Source: Sipunculus nudus
Lineage: Eukaryota > Annelida > Sipuncula > Golfingiida > Sipunculidae
Direction: 5' to 3'
Length of the DNA stretch: 64,000 bases
Assembly: GCA_026874595.1 (NCBI GenBank)
Contig: CM049311.1
Span: 22,624,676-22,688,675, forward strand
Shown here: one piece after another, positions 46,277 to 58,997 of the stretch
Position numbering within the stretch: position 1 is the first letter of the stretch
Layout: every line of letters starts with the position of its first letter
Made by a program: the position numbers and the translations under genes
Notes under the pieces: model-generated
Seen by the model: the letters and a program-made list of their open reading frames with translations, nothing else
Databases searched by the model: none
Told to the model about the DNA's origin: nothing

Positions 46277-46516
46277 CACAACATTTAATTTTATTCCGCC
46301 TTCCAAAACGTATTATAAGTACTGATTAGTAAAATTTTGATGTACATTTTATTTAATCATAAATGTTGTAAATTTTTATATTGTAAATAAGATTACATAA
46401 GATAATTTCAATGAGTCCTGGACAGAATTTTCTGCGGGTACCCGAAATAAACACACATACGCGGATAATAAACAGTGAATATACACTTGCAAATGTGAAG
46501 CTTTATTTATTTTCAG

Positions 46517-46754
46517 CTGTCGGAGGACGGTCATAACTGTATACGTTATAAAAAGGTTGATATCAGAAGAAGATTACTTGAGACACCTAACGCACAGTGG
46601 ACCGATGTTGATTGGTTTAACCCCGAGGAGTGGGTGAAACATGTGTTCATTGATGCCACAGTCATGACGAAAAGGCACGAAATTCGGATGAAAGTTTATA
46701 ATAATGAGGAAAAGATAACTGAGAGTGATAGTGAGACATTTACGCCAATAATAG
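46517..46754 (+). CDS. Locus E exon 7: second FN3-like domain, second part
   Basis: 238 nt, acceptor tttcag|CTG in phase 0, donor ATAG|gtattt in phase 1. Reads LSEDGHNCIRYKKVDIRRRL, WTDVDWFNPEEWVKHVFIDA, EIRMKVYNNEEKI, ending TFTPIIG. It is intact and more divergent from the tandem units than they are from each other. Phase fits the exon at 36567-36643. Confidence 0.8.
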
Positions 46755-47940
46755 GTATTTTTATACATGCTTTGATGTTAATGATTGTTTTAAAAAATGA
46801 TTGCACGCTATCTTATATGTAGCATTTCTGTATCCATAACATGGATAATATTCAGCTATAGTAACATATAGTCATCGGGCAAATGACAAATGCAGAGGGA
46901 ATTTGGTATGATGTCGCTACTTCATCATTAATCTTATATGGATAACAATTGCTTTAGGCGTTTCCAGTTAGCTCGATTTGCAATTATTGTGTAATATATA
47001 TATATATAAATATATGTATATTTATATATATAAACCTGTCTGAAGGATCATCCATCCAATGAGACCAACTGTCGATTAGGACAAACCCTTCAGTAAACCG
47101 AATGCTTTCACATTGGTTATGACTGACCTGTCTTACAAGACCACCTGAAAATTTAATTCAGTCTTGGCCATTTGGACGGGTGGTTTACGTACAGCAGTTT
47201 CAATGTGTGTATGTATATATAAAAATTGCATTATTAATACCCTAATAAACCATATGACTTTCATTTATATTGTTTCATATTCATGTTTAAATGCATACAT
47301 ATTTGTGTTGAAATACTCTCCCTTAATTTAAAGTCTGATATTTTCTTTAATAAGATGGTTTGATAACCAAAATCATAATATGTCTGCATTGAAAATAGTT
47401 TTAACCACAATGATATATATGCTTTCTTGATACATTAAAATTGTAAGCATGACAATAGGATTCCCTCGACACTTTGATTAATAATTTACCATGAAAATAT
47501 AAAGCAGTATATGACTCCTTGTCCACATCCATGATCCGCTTCTATTTAGGGCAAGAACACTGCCAAATATTTTGCCATATTTCCGAACACTTTTTTTTAT
47601 TTCAAAACAATACAGATACAAAAAACACATGTAATGATACAGTACAAAAAACACAAAAAAGCCCATACACGGACAAGATACATATAAGTATATTCCTACA
47701 ACAAAAGTTCAATATATGATATTTTTTATTAAATAAGTAACATTTATAATCAATCATCTACTCCTAAAAAGCTACTTAATCTGTTCCATAATAAATTATG
47801 TTGAACAAGTTTCCCCTTATTAATGTATACTTGTCTCTCAATAGTATAGTTTAATTTTATGTTTAACAGCCTCATTTAGAGGCAATGGGTATTCTTAACA
47901 TCTTGCCACATAAATATAATAAGGTTTGATATTATTACCA
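46755..47940. other. No gene recognised
   Basis: AT-rich. The expected stalk/transmembrane and tail exons of locus E were searched for (hydrophobic run, KADVPG-type tail) and not found. Confidence 0.5.
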
Positions 47941-47963
47941 ACTTTGGGGGGCTCTGTGCATCA

Positions 47964-48645
47964 GTGAGAGCAATTGACCAGGAGCTGACGATGGATGAAA
48001 AGAGACGGCAGATACCTTGTGCATCTAAAGTACAGCCACACATGATGGCCAAAGGCGCTGATGTAACTATAACATCTCGGAAAGGTCTTTACACTTCGGA
48101 AAACCAGCTGATCCTCCAGAAGCTGGAAGAGCTCACCAGGAAGTGGAAAACCTGGAGAAAAGACAACAGGCTGAGAGACGAAAACCGCAAACAACCTGCC
48201 GTGTTCCCTCGAGATCCATTATTTGTTACAAATGTAGTGATGGTCATTATGCAAACAAGTGCAGTTTGATTGACTGAAAATGAAGTAAAAGAGATCCAAA
48301 GTAAACAGAGAGCTTCTTTAAACTAAGGCCAGCCTTTGCCAAGGATCGACTGACAGCTTTAATTCAGATTCAACAATTTTCGACACATTAGATGGCGAAC
48401 CGAATGAGTCTTTTATTTACACCAAGGGTGTGAATACAAACTGACTGGTTGACACGGGATCCATGGTGACCACCCTATCAAAGAAATTCTATGACAATTA
48501 TTTCCATCCAAAGTTTCAAACGGAATCACTACAAGAATTGCTCTCCGAAAAAGTAGGTGGTGGACATCAACTGAACTACTTAGGTTACATAGCTGTTAAT
48601 GTTAATCTGCCCCACGAGGTTATGGAAAATCGTGAACAGAGATAG
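47964..48645 (+). pseudogene. LTR retrotransposon gag-protease remnant
   Basis: The frame at 47964-48200 gives a charged helical gag end (LQKLEELTRKWKTWRKDN). After a frameshift CYKCSDGHYANKC is a perfect CX2CX4HX4C zinc knuckle (about 48213-48251). After further stops, NTN(stop)LVDTGSMVTTLSKKFYDN shows an aspartic protease active site (VDTGS). The order nucleocapsid then protease is that of Gypsy/Pao-like elements. No reverse transcriptase follows; the satellite starts about 100 bp later. Confidence 0.85.
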
Positions 48646-48749
48646 GCGGGGAACTGTCGGTTTTCGGTAGTGGCCTGTAGTTAAGCTTATGGGACTTTTC
48701 GATTTTTCGCAGGCAGTTTCTCATTAGTGCCGGGGGTTGCTGGAAGCTT

Positions 48750-51700
48750 TGGCAGCCTGTAGTACCCTACAAAAAATTGGGAGGGGATAAAATTTATAGA
48801 AGCATCGCATTAATGTTAAGGTTGCCGGCAGGGGGAGTGAAATGAGAGCGGCCAGCCACTGGGGCCCCATGAATCGCACGCGCAAATAGCAGCTATTTGC
48901 TACCCTAAAAAATTGAGGAGGGGGTAAAATTTCTGGTAGCATCGCATTGAGAGTTAAGATTGCCGCCAGAGGGAGTGGACAAGAGACAGGACTGCCACAG
49001 AGGCCCTATGAATCGCACGCGCAAATAGCAGCTATTTGCTACCCTAAAAATTAGGAGGAAGTAAAATAATAGCAGCAGCGCATGGAGTGTTAAGACTGCC
49101 ACCAGGGGGAGTGGAGATCTCAGAGCCTGCCACAGCGGCCCAATGAATTGCACGCGCGAATAGCAGCTATTTGCTACCATAAAAGTTGTGCAGACTGCCG
49201 CCAGGGGGAGAGGAGATCTCAGCGGCCTGGCAGAGGGGTCCCCACGAGTCGCAAGCGCAAATAGCAGCTATTTGCTACCACAAAATATGTCAAGACTGCC
49301 ACCAGGGGGTGTGGACATGAGAGTGGACAGACAGAGGGGCCCCCATAATCGCACGCGAAAATAGCAGCTATTTGCTACCCTAAAAAATTAGGAGGGGGTA
49401 AAATTTATAGTAGCATTGCATTGAGCGTTATGACTGCCGCCAGGGGGAGTGGACATGAGTGCGGGCAGGCAGAGGGGCCCCCATGAATCGCACGCACAAA
49501 TAGCTGCTATTTGCTACCCTAAAAAATTTAGGAGGGGTTCAATATATAGTAGCATCGCATTGAGTGCTAAGACTGCCGCCAGGGGGAGTGGACATGAGAG
49601 CGGGCAGACAGAGGGGCCCCAAGAATCGCAAGCGCAAATAGCAGCTATTTGCGACCCTAAAAAAATTAGGAGGGGTAAATTCCTGGTAGCATCGCATTGA
49701 GAGTTAAGATTGCCGCCAGGGGGAGTGGACTAGAGGCAGGACTACCTCAGGGGCCCCATGAATCGCACGCGCAAATAGCAGCTATTTGCTACCCTAAAAA
49801 ATTTATGAGGGGTTAAATATATAGTAGCATCGCATTGAGTGTTAAGACTGCCGCCAGGGGGAGTGAACATGAGAGCGGGCAGACAGAAGGGCCCCATGAA
49901 TCGCACGCGCAAATAGCAGCTATTTGCTACCCTAAAAAATTAAGGAGGGTGTAAAATTTCTGGTAGCATCGCATTGAGAGTTAAGATTGCCGCAAGGGGG
50001 AGTGGACAAGAGACAGGACTGCTACAGGGGCCCCATGAATCGCACGCGCAAATAGCTGCTATTTGCTACCCTAAAAATTTAGGAGGGGTTCAATATATAG
50101 TAGCATCGCATTGAGTGCTAAGACTGCCGCCAGGGGGAGTGTACATGAGAGCAGGCAGACAGAGGGGCCCCATGAATCGCAAGCGCAAATAGCAGCTATT
50201 TGCGACCCTAAAAAATTTAGGAGGGTGTAAAATTTCTGGGAGCATCGCATTGAGAGTTAAGATTGCCGCCAGGGGGAGTGGACCTCAGTGCCGCCAGGGG
50301 GAGTGGACTAGAGACAGGACTACCACAGGGGCCCCATGAATCGCACGCGCAAATAGCAGCTATTTGCTACCTTAAAAAATTTAGGAGGGGTTAAATATGT
50401 AGTAGGATCGCATTGAGTGTTAAGACTGCCGCCAGGGGGAGTGGACATGAGAGCGGACAGACAGAAGGGCCCCATAAATCGCACGCGCAAATAGCAGCTA
50501 TTTGCTACCCTAAAAAATTTAGGAGGGGGTAAAATTTCTGGTAGCATCGCATTGAGAGTTTAGATTGCCGCCAGAGGGAGTGGACAAGAGACAGGACTGC
50601 CACAGGGGCCCTATGAATCGCACGAGCAAATAGCAGCTATTTGCTACCCTAAAAATTTAGGAGGGGGTAAAATTTTTGGAAGCATCGCATTGAGAGTTAA
50701 GATTGCCACCAGGGGGAGTGGAGATCCCAAAGCCTGCCACAGGGGCCCAAATGAATCGCACGCGCAAATAGCAGCTAATTGCTACCATAAAAGTTGTGAA
50801 GACTGCCGCCAGGGGGAGAGGAGATCTCAGCGGCCTGGCAGAGGGGTCACCACGAGTCGCAAGCGCAAATAGCAGTTATTTGCTACCATAAAATATGTCA
50901 AACTGCCACCAGGGGGAGTTGACATAAGAGTGGACAGACAGAGGGGCCCCCATGAGTCGCACGCGCAAATAGCAGCTATTTGCTACCCTAAAAAATTAGG
51001 AGGGGGTAAAATTTATAGCAGCATTGCATTGAGCGTTATGACTGCCGCCAGGGGGAGTGGACATGAGACAGGACTGCCACAGGGGCCCCATGAATCGCAC
51101 TCGCAAATAGCTGCTATTTGCTACCCTAAAAAATTTAGGAGGGGTTAAATATATACTAACACCGCATTGAGTGTTAAGACTGCCGCCAGGGGGAGTGTAC
51201 ATGAGAGCAGGCAGACAGGGGGGCCCCCATGAATCGCTCGCGCAAATAGCAGCTATTTGCTACCCTAAAAAATTTAAGACTGGGTTAAATTTCTAGTAGC
51301 ATCGCATTGAGAGTTAAGATTGCCTCCAGAGAGAGTGGACAAGAGACCGGACTGCAACAGGGGCCCTATCAATCGCACGCTCAAATAGCAGCTATTTGCT
51401 AACCTAAAAAATTAGGAGGGAGTAAAATAATAGTAGCATCGCATTGAGTGTGTACGACTGCCGCCAGGGGGAGTGTACATGAGAGGGGGCAGACAGAGGG
51501 GGCCCATGAATCGCACGCGCAAATAGCAGCTATTTGAGACCCTAAAAAATTTAGGAGGGGTTAAAATTTCTGGTAGCATCGCATTGAGAGTTAAGATTAC
51601 CGCCAGGGGGAGTGGACATGAGTGCGGGCAGACAGAGGGGCCAGCATGAATCGCACGCGCAAATAGCAGCTATTTGCTACCTTAAAAAATTTAGGAGGGG

Positions 51701-54700
51701 GTAAAATTTCTGGTTGCATCGCATTGAGAGTTAAGATTGCCGCCAGGGGGAGTGGACAAGAGACAGGACTGCCACAGGGGCCCTATGAATCGCACGCGCA
51801 AATAGCAGCTATTTGCTACCCTAAAAAATTAGGAGGGATTAAAATAATAGTAGCAGCGCATGGAGTGTTAAGACAGCCACCAGGGGCAGTGGAGATCTCA
51901 AAGCCTGCCACAGGGGCCCAATGAATCGCACGCGCAAATAGCAGCTATTTGCTACCATAAAAGTTGTGAAGACTGCCGCCAGGGGGAGAAGAGATCTCAG
52001 CGGCCTGGCAGAGGGGTCACCACGAGTCGCAAGCGCAAATAGCAGCTATTTGCTACCATAAAATATGTCAAGACTGCCACCAGGGGGAGTGGACTAGAGA
52101 CAGGACTGCCACAGGGGCCCCATGAGTCGCACGCCCAAATAGCAGCTATTTGCGACCCTAAAAAATTTAGGAGGGGGTAAAATTTCTGGTAGCATCGCAT
52201 TGAGAGTTAAGATTGCCGCCAGGGGAAGTGGACATGAGTGCGGGCAGACAGAGGGGCCCCCATGAATCGCACGCGCAAATAGCAGCTATTTGCTACCCTA
52301 AAAAATTAGGACGAGGTAAATTTTTAGTTGCATCGCATTGAGTTTTAAGACTGCCGCCAGGGGGAGCGGACATGAGACTGGACAGACAGAGGGGCCCCCA
52401 TGAGTCTCAAGCGCAAATAGCAGCTACTTGCTACCATAAAAAGTGTCCAAACTGCCACCAGGAGGAGTGGAAGCAGAGAGGGCTGCCAGAGGGTGCCCCA
52501 TGAATCGCACGCGCAAATAGCAGCTATTTGCTACCTTAAAATGTGCCAAGACTGCCGCCAGGGGGAGTGGTTATGAGAGTGGCCTGACGGGGAGGCCTCC
52601 ATGAGTCGCAAGCGCAAATAGCAGCTATTTGCTACCTTAAAAGTGTCAAGACTGCCGCCAGGGGGAGTAGATATCAGAGCGGGCTGGCAGACGTCGAGGG
52701 GGCCCCATGAATCGCACGCGCAAATAGCAGCTATTTGCTACCTTAAAATGTGCCAAGACTGCCGCCAGGGGGAGTGGTTATGAGAATGGCCTGACAGAGA
52801 GGCCCCCATGAGTCGCAAGCGCAAATAGCAGCTATTTGCTACCTTAAAAGTGTCAAGACTGCCGCCAGGGGGAGTAGATATCAGAGCGGGCTGCCAGAGG
52901 CCGAGGGGGGCCCCATAATTTAAACGCAAAAATAGCAGATATTTGCTACCTCAAAAGTTGCCAAGACTGCCGCCAGGGGGAGTTGATATGAGAGCGGCCA
53001 GCGAAGAGGCCCCTATGAATCGCAAGCGCAAATAGCAGCTATTTGCTACCTTAAAAGTTGCCAAGACTGCCGCCAGGGGGAGTGGATATTACAGCGGCCA
53101 GACAGAGAGGCCCCCATGAGTCGCAAGCGCAAATAGCAGCTATTTGCTACCTTAAAAGTTGTCAAGACTGCCGCCAGGGGGAGTGGACACAGAGCGGGTT
53201 GCCAGAGGGGGCCCCACGAATCGCACGCGCAAATAGCAGCTATTTGCTACCTTAACAGTTGCCAAGACTGCCGCCAGGGGGAGTGGACAGAGAACGGCCA
53301 GACAGAGAGGCCCCCATGAGTCGCAATCGCAAATAGCAGCTATTTGCTACCTTAAAAGTTGCCAAGACTGCCGCCAGGGGGAGTTGATATGTGAGCGGCC
53401 AGCGAAGAGGCCCCCATGAATCGCAAGCGCAAATAGCAGCTATTTGCTACCTTAAAAGTTGCCAAAACTGCCGCCAGGGGGAGTGGATATGACAGCGGCC
53501 AGAGGGGGCCCCATGAATCGCACGCGCAAATAGCAGCTATTTGCTACCTTAACAGTTGCCAAGACTGCCGCCAGGGGGAGTGGAAATGAGAACAGCCTGA
53601 CAGAGAGGCCCCCATGAGTCACAAGCGCAAAAAGCAGCTATTTGCTACAATAAAAAGTGTCAAGACTGCCGCCAGGAGGGGTGGACACAGAGCGGGCGGC
53701 CAGAGTAGGCCCCATTAATCGCAAGCGCAAATAGCAGCTATTTGCCACCTCAAAAGTTGTCAAGACTGCCGCCAGGGGGAGTGGACAAAGAGCGGGCTGC
53801 CAGAGGGGCCCCCATGAATCGCACGCGCAAATAGCAGCTATTAGCTACCTTAAAAGTTGCCAAGACTGCCGCCAGGGGGAGTGGATATGACAGCGGCCAG
53901 ACAGAGAGGCCCCCATGAGTCGCAAGCGCAAATAGCAGCTATTTGCTACCTTAAAAGTTGCCAAGACTGCCGCCAGGGGGAGTGGATATGACAGCGGCCA
54001 GACAGAGGGGCCCCCATGAATCGCAAGCGCAAATAGCAGCTATTTGCTTCCTTAAAATTTGCCAAGACTGCCGCCAGGGGGAGTGGATATGACAGCGGCC
54101 AGACAGAGAGGCCCCCATGAGTCGCAAGCGCAAATAGCAGCTCTTTGCTACCTTAAAAGTTGTCAAGACTGCATCCAGGAGGAGTGGACACAGAGGGGGT
54201 TGCCAGAGGGGGCCCCACGAATCGCACGCGCAAATAGCAGCTATTTGCTACCCTCACAGTTGCCAAGACTGCCGCCAGGGGGAGTGGACAGAGAGCGGCC
54301 AGACAGAGAGGCCCCCATGAGTCGCAAGCGCAAATAGCAGCTATTAGCTACCTTAAAAGTTGTCAAGACTGCCGCCAGGGGGAGTGGACAGAGCCGGCTG
54401 CCAGAGGGGCCCCCATGAATCGCAAGCGCAAAAAGCAGCTATTTGCTACCTTAAAAGTTGCCAAGACTGCCGCCAGGTGGAGTTGATATGAGAGCGGCCA
54501 GCGAAGAGGCCCCCATGAATCGCAAGCGCAAATAGCAGCTATTTGCTACCTTAAAAGTTGCCAAGACTGCCGCCAGGGGGAGTGGATATGACAGCGGCCA
54601 GAGGGGGCCCCATGAATCGCACGCGCAAATAGCAGCTATTTGCTACCTTAACAGTTGCCAAGACTGCCGCTTGGGGGAGTCGAAATGAGACCAGCTGACA

Positions 54701-54903
54701 GAGAGGCCCCCATGAGTCGCAAGCGCAAATAGCAGCTATTTGCTACCATAAAAAGTGTCAAGACTGCCGCCAGGAGGAGTGGACACAGAGCGGGCGGCCA
54801 GAGGAGGCCCCATGAATCGCAAGCGCAAAAAGCAGCTATTTGCTACCTTAAAAGTTGCTAAGACTGCCGCCAGGGGGAGTAGATATGACAGCGGCCAGAC
54901 AGA
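48750..54903. repeat. Satellite array, about 52 units of 100-145 bp
   Basis: Every unit contains gcaaatagcagctatttgc (a 9+1+9 palindrome) and actgccgccagggggagtgg. Two classes exist: long units of about 135-145 bp carrying an extra segment (taggaggggtaaaatttctg ... gcattgagagt), dominant in 48.8-52.4 kb, and short units of about 100 bp (ttaaaagttgccaagactgc), dominant after 52.4 kb. Alternating gaatcgcacgcgc and gagtcgcaagcgc variants give a dimeric higher-order pattern in the second half. Open frames here repeat the same peptides on both strands and are not genes. Confidence 0.97.
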
Positions 54904-56605
54904 GAACTCCTTGACAGGTGTCATTGGCTGAGCTGATGAGTCATCTCGGGTACAGTCGTGATCCTTTGTCCTTCAAATGTGCAACTGCCCGTCCATCAAA
55001 CAGGCACATTTTAAACCGTTGGACCTTCAAATCTGAAATTAGGTAAACAGTTAGATTTTCCCCAAAATCTACTAGCATACCATAATTCGGTTACTCTGAC
55101 TTTCTTCCTTTTAGATATTAAGGAAACCCCTCAGTTTTCCATTGAGAACCCATTGTTACGCCTCAAGACTGCCTAAAATCAGAACCACTGTTGTGAGGTT
55201 GATCGTAGATAAATGGATATTGCTTCATACATTTCCTATGAACACACAAAAACAGGGTCGGTATTGCATATAAGTTGAAGATATGGGCTGAATAAATGCA
55301 CCTTTAATAAATCCAAAAGTATATTTTCCCACTGAACCAAAAAATTGCTGAGGGTAGAGACTGTTGTAATCAGGGATAAACTACAATGAATCAAGACTGA
55401 ATTGTAAATGAGGTATGAATATTTAAAATAAATTATTCATATAAATATAAAATTATATTTAAACCACAAATTATGCCCAAATGTGGTCATGGCCCGTTTT
55501 TCGCTGTAAGCACAGTAAATTTAATAGCATATCATGCACACGTAAGGTTGTCAGCTACTACTTTGTAAAAAAGGAAAGGAATTCACCATAAATTGTAGCT
55601 TTTATTACAGTTGTAATGAGACCTTGTCACACCAAGGCTATACTGAAGGCAATGTGTATATCCCCTTATGGACCTTTCAGGCCAATTATGCTTGCTTGAA
55701 GCATGGCCTCAATACAGCCAGGCAGCTCTCGTGTGGTTCCAGCTGGACCTATCTGTCCACCCCCTGCAGTAGTAGTAATTGTGGCCAGAAATGTCGAATT
55801 TAACAAATGATTAAAAATAATTGTTTTAAAATAAAGAGTCTAAGAAATATGAATGGAAAGAAATTTTAATTTAATAAATATCCAGGTCTGACCGGGTGTT
55901 TAATTTGTTGATTAATATTTATTACAAAATTTTAAAAAATATAAAAATATGTGCAAAATATAAAATTTTACTCCGACAAGTGCTAATTGAAGATGCGAAT
56001 ATGTTTGACCAATGGAATTAAGCCTCCTGTCTGTAGCAGATGGTACATGATACTGGCTAAAAAATCAGAATGTATATTACTGGTTCCTTAACGTTGACTT
56101 CAATTAATAAAATTAAACAATGCCAACTCCAGTTTCCTCCTTGTATAATTGCTCCCTGTTTTGATCATTAGGTTATTTTTAACACCTGTATTAGTTACAT
56201 AGCTGGATTACTTTTTTGGCCTGATACGTGTTAAAAAATGGAAAGTTATGCAAATAACATAAAATAAAGAAAGCAGATGTGTTCTCATTATAATGTGTAT
56301 AATGTTAAAAATTGTCATAAGTGTCGTGCTATGTTTAGATTATGGACAGTGGTGTGACAGTATTCATAAGTGAACACACATTTTTTTTAATGACAGCCTA
56401 AAAACAGGGTACTTATGATCATTAATAAAAATAGTGAAATTGGTATAGCCGAAAAGATCCACAATATCGTAGGACTGAAACTGAAGGAAAAAAAAGAGCA
56501 ATTAGTAAAGACTGTATAATTGTATTTGATTATGAATAAAAAAAAAACAATATTTCAAGTATGAAAATAAATACAAACACAAATACAAGGAAAAAGATAT
56601 GATTG
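54904..56605. other. No gene recognised
   Basis: Mostly AT-rich unique sequence. The block 55600-55800 has lower AT content but no readable protein motif or splice-supported exon. Confidence 0.45.
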
Positions 56606-57205
56606 TGGAAGTGGTTAATTTGCCGTATCTGTATTATCGCGCATTTGTCATTTCATGGCATTGGCGCATTTAGGATTTTCGCGCAAATCCGTAAGGTAAT
56701 AAATGGTGTTTCAAAAATTAAGATATTAATAACAGGTAGGTTTATGAAGTAACCTACATCCCACCTAACAAATTATCTACAATAATACTAACCAGAAGCA
56801 GCCAAGTATATGTCAGGACAACAAACAGAACTGACAACAGTCGCTGGTCTTTCTCAGCTCAGCCGTACTTCAAAGCTATATGGGAAGGCTATGGGTGTCT
56901 TAAAAAGCTCCTTATTGTTTCAAAATTGTTTCTACGAATCACTATAAAGGAAAGAGGTCTTTCTCGAGAAATCACTTGCTAGGAAGTCTTACGATAATAT
57001 GACTTCCTTAACAATATGGTTAAAGAAACCTCAACTAAAGCGAACTCGATGGCGGGATTACTAGGCCCACATGACTGTGTATCAGGCGAGAACGGTGTAA
57101 TTTGCCGAACCATCGCATGGAATTTACGCGTGTTCTGATTTTAGCGCAAATGTACCTGCCGCTAAAAAGGCGAAAATTAAAACCACGCTGACAAAACCAC
57201 TTCCA
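56606..57205. mobile_element. MITE-like element, 600 bp
   Basis: Ends are a perfect 11-bp terminal inverted repeat, TGGAAGTGGTT (56606-56616) and AACCACTTCCA (57195-57205). Just inside the right end is gcgaaaattaaaaccacg, and GCGCAAAT-type motifs repeat on both sides in opposite orientation (for example 56683 and 57145). No coding capacity. From memory, similar AT-rich ends with this motif are common in bivalve genomes. Target duplication not established. Confidence 0.55.
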
Positions 57206-57379
57206 AAGTATGTAAATGCGAGTGCAAATACTTTGAAATTGTATTCCTGAATGCTGTCGTGAATAAATTTAATAATAGAATTTTAAAAATCAGTTATTTC
57301 AAGTATATTATAAACCGAAATATTTTCGGATGTTATTGTTAAAATTTAACATTTATAAAATCAAGTAAGTGTTTGTCAG

Positions 57380-58997
57380 TTTTAATATATGCTATATCCG
57401 GTATACGGGTTACCCTAACCCTTCGGGCATGACATACTCCAGTAAGTGTTTGTGACTATTAATATATGCTATATCCGGGATACGGGTTACCCTAACCCTT
57501 CAGGTTTGAAATGCTCCAGTAAGTGTTTGTCATTATTGATACGTGCTATACCCGGGATACGGGTTTTATGCTATATCGGGGATACGGGTTACCCTGTAAG
57601 TGTTTGTCACTATCAATATATGCTATATCCGGGATAGGGGTTACCCTAACCCTTCGGGAATGAAATACTACAGTAAGTGTTTGTCACTATTGATATATGC
57701 TATATCCGGGATACGGGTTACCCAAACCCTTCGGGAATAATATACTCCTGTAAGTGTTTGTTATATTAATATATGCTATATCCGGGATACGGGTTACCTT
57801 AACCCTCCGGGCATGAAATACTCCAGTAAATGTTTGTCATTATTAATACGTGCTATATCCGGGATACGGGTCACCCTAACCCTTCGAGCATGAAATACTC
57901 CAGTAATTGTTTGTCATTATTGATACGTGCTATACCCGGGATACGGGTTACCCTAACCCTTCGGGCATGAAATAATCAAGTAATTTTTTGTCCCTATTGA
58001 TTTATACTATATCGGGGATACGGGTTACCCTAACGCTTCGGGCATGAAATACCCCAGTATCGATGTTTGCCATTATTAATATGTGCTATATCCGGGATAC
58101 GGGTAACCCTAACCCTTCGGGCATGAAATAATCCACTAGGTTGTTGTCCATATTGATATGTGCTATATCCGGGATACGGGTTACCCTAACCCTTCGGCAT
58201 GAAATAATCCAGTAAGTTGTTGTCCCTATTGATATATGCTGTATCCGTGATGCGGGTTACCCTAACCCTTCGGGCATGAAATACTCCTGTGTGTGTCACT
58301 ATTAATATATGCTATATCCAGGATACGGGTTACCCTAACCCTTCAGGCATGAAATACTCCCGTAAGGTTTTGTCACTATCAATATATGTTATATACGGGA
58401 TAGGGGTTACCCTAACCCTTCCGGCATGAAATACTCCAGTAAGTGTTTGTCACTATAGATATATGCTATATCCGGTATACGGGTTACCCAAACCCTTCGG
58501 GAATAAAATACTCCAACAAGTGTTTGTAACTATTCATATATGTTATATCCGGGATACGGGTTTCCTTAACCCTTCGGGCATGATATACTCCAGTAGATGT
58601 TTGTCATTATTAATATGTGCTATATCCGGGTTACGGGTTACCCAAACCCTTTGGGAATAAAATACTCTTGTAAGTGTTTGTCATTATTAATATATGCTGT
58701 ATCCGGGATGCGGGTTACCCTAACCCTTCCGGCATGAAATACTCCAGTAAGTGTGTGTCACTATTAATATATGCTATATCCAGGATACGGGTTACCCTAA
58801 CCCTTCGGGCATGAAATACTCCAGTAATTGTTTGTCATTATTGATACGTGCTATACCCGGGATACGGGTTTTATGCTATATCGGGGATACGGGTTACCCT
58901 AACGCTTCGGGCATGAATTACCCAAGTAGATGTTTGCCATTATTAATATGTGCTATATCCGGGATACGGGTTACCCTAACCCTTCGGGCATGAAATA
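57380..58997. repeat. Satellite with telomere-like core, block 1
   Basis: About 19 units averaging about 85 bp, of the form tatgctatatccgggatacg-ggttaccctaacccttcggg-catgaaatactccagtaagt-gtttgtcactattga. The core GGGTTACCCTAACCC is palindromic and contains CCCTAACCC, 1.5 copies of the animal telomere repeat. Some units are fused or shortened (57541-57600, 58860-58890). Confidence 0.97.

Larger units (their letters stand above)
31738..46754 (+). pseudogene. Locus E: F5/8C-EGF-FN3 receptor, multi-exon, interrupted
   Basis: Exons in matching phase: signal peptide (31738-31801), F5/8C part 1 (33280-33528), part 2 (34554-34796), EGF (35133-35270), FN3 (35755-36105), second FN3 part 1 (36567-36643), part 2 (46517-46754). 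All junctions keep frame. Two problems: an in-frame TGA in the EGF exon, and a last intron of about 10 kb filled with Gypsy, LINE, foldback and LTR sequence. No transmembrane or tail exon is found before retrotransposon and satellite DNA begin at 47.9 kb. The gene may continue beyond the window or be truncated. The architecture suggests a glycan-recognising surface receptor. The TGA makes it a probable pseudogene unless it is an assembly error or the exon is skipped (EGF exon 138 nt, phase-symmetric). Confidence 0.7.

Noticed and set aside
49449-54337. Repeated peptides such as QRGPHESHAQIAAICYPKK (+) and VANSCYLRVRFMGPLW (-) in the satellite
   Set aside because: They are translations of the tandem unit in several frames and on both strands, with no start context, and unit lengths are not consistently multiples of three.
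48750-54903. CRISPR-like array because of regular repeats with a palindrome
   Set aside because: The whole unit is repeated, including the supposed spacers, and the window is clearly animal nuclear DNA.
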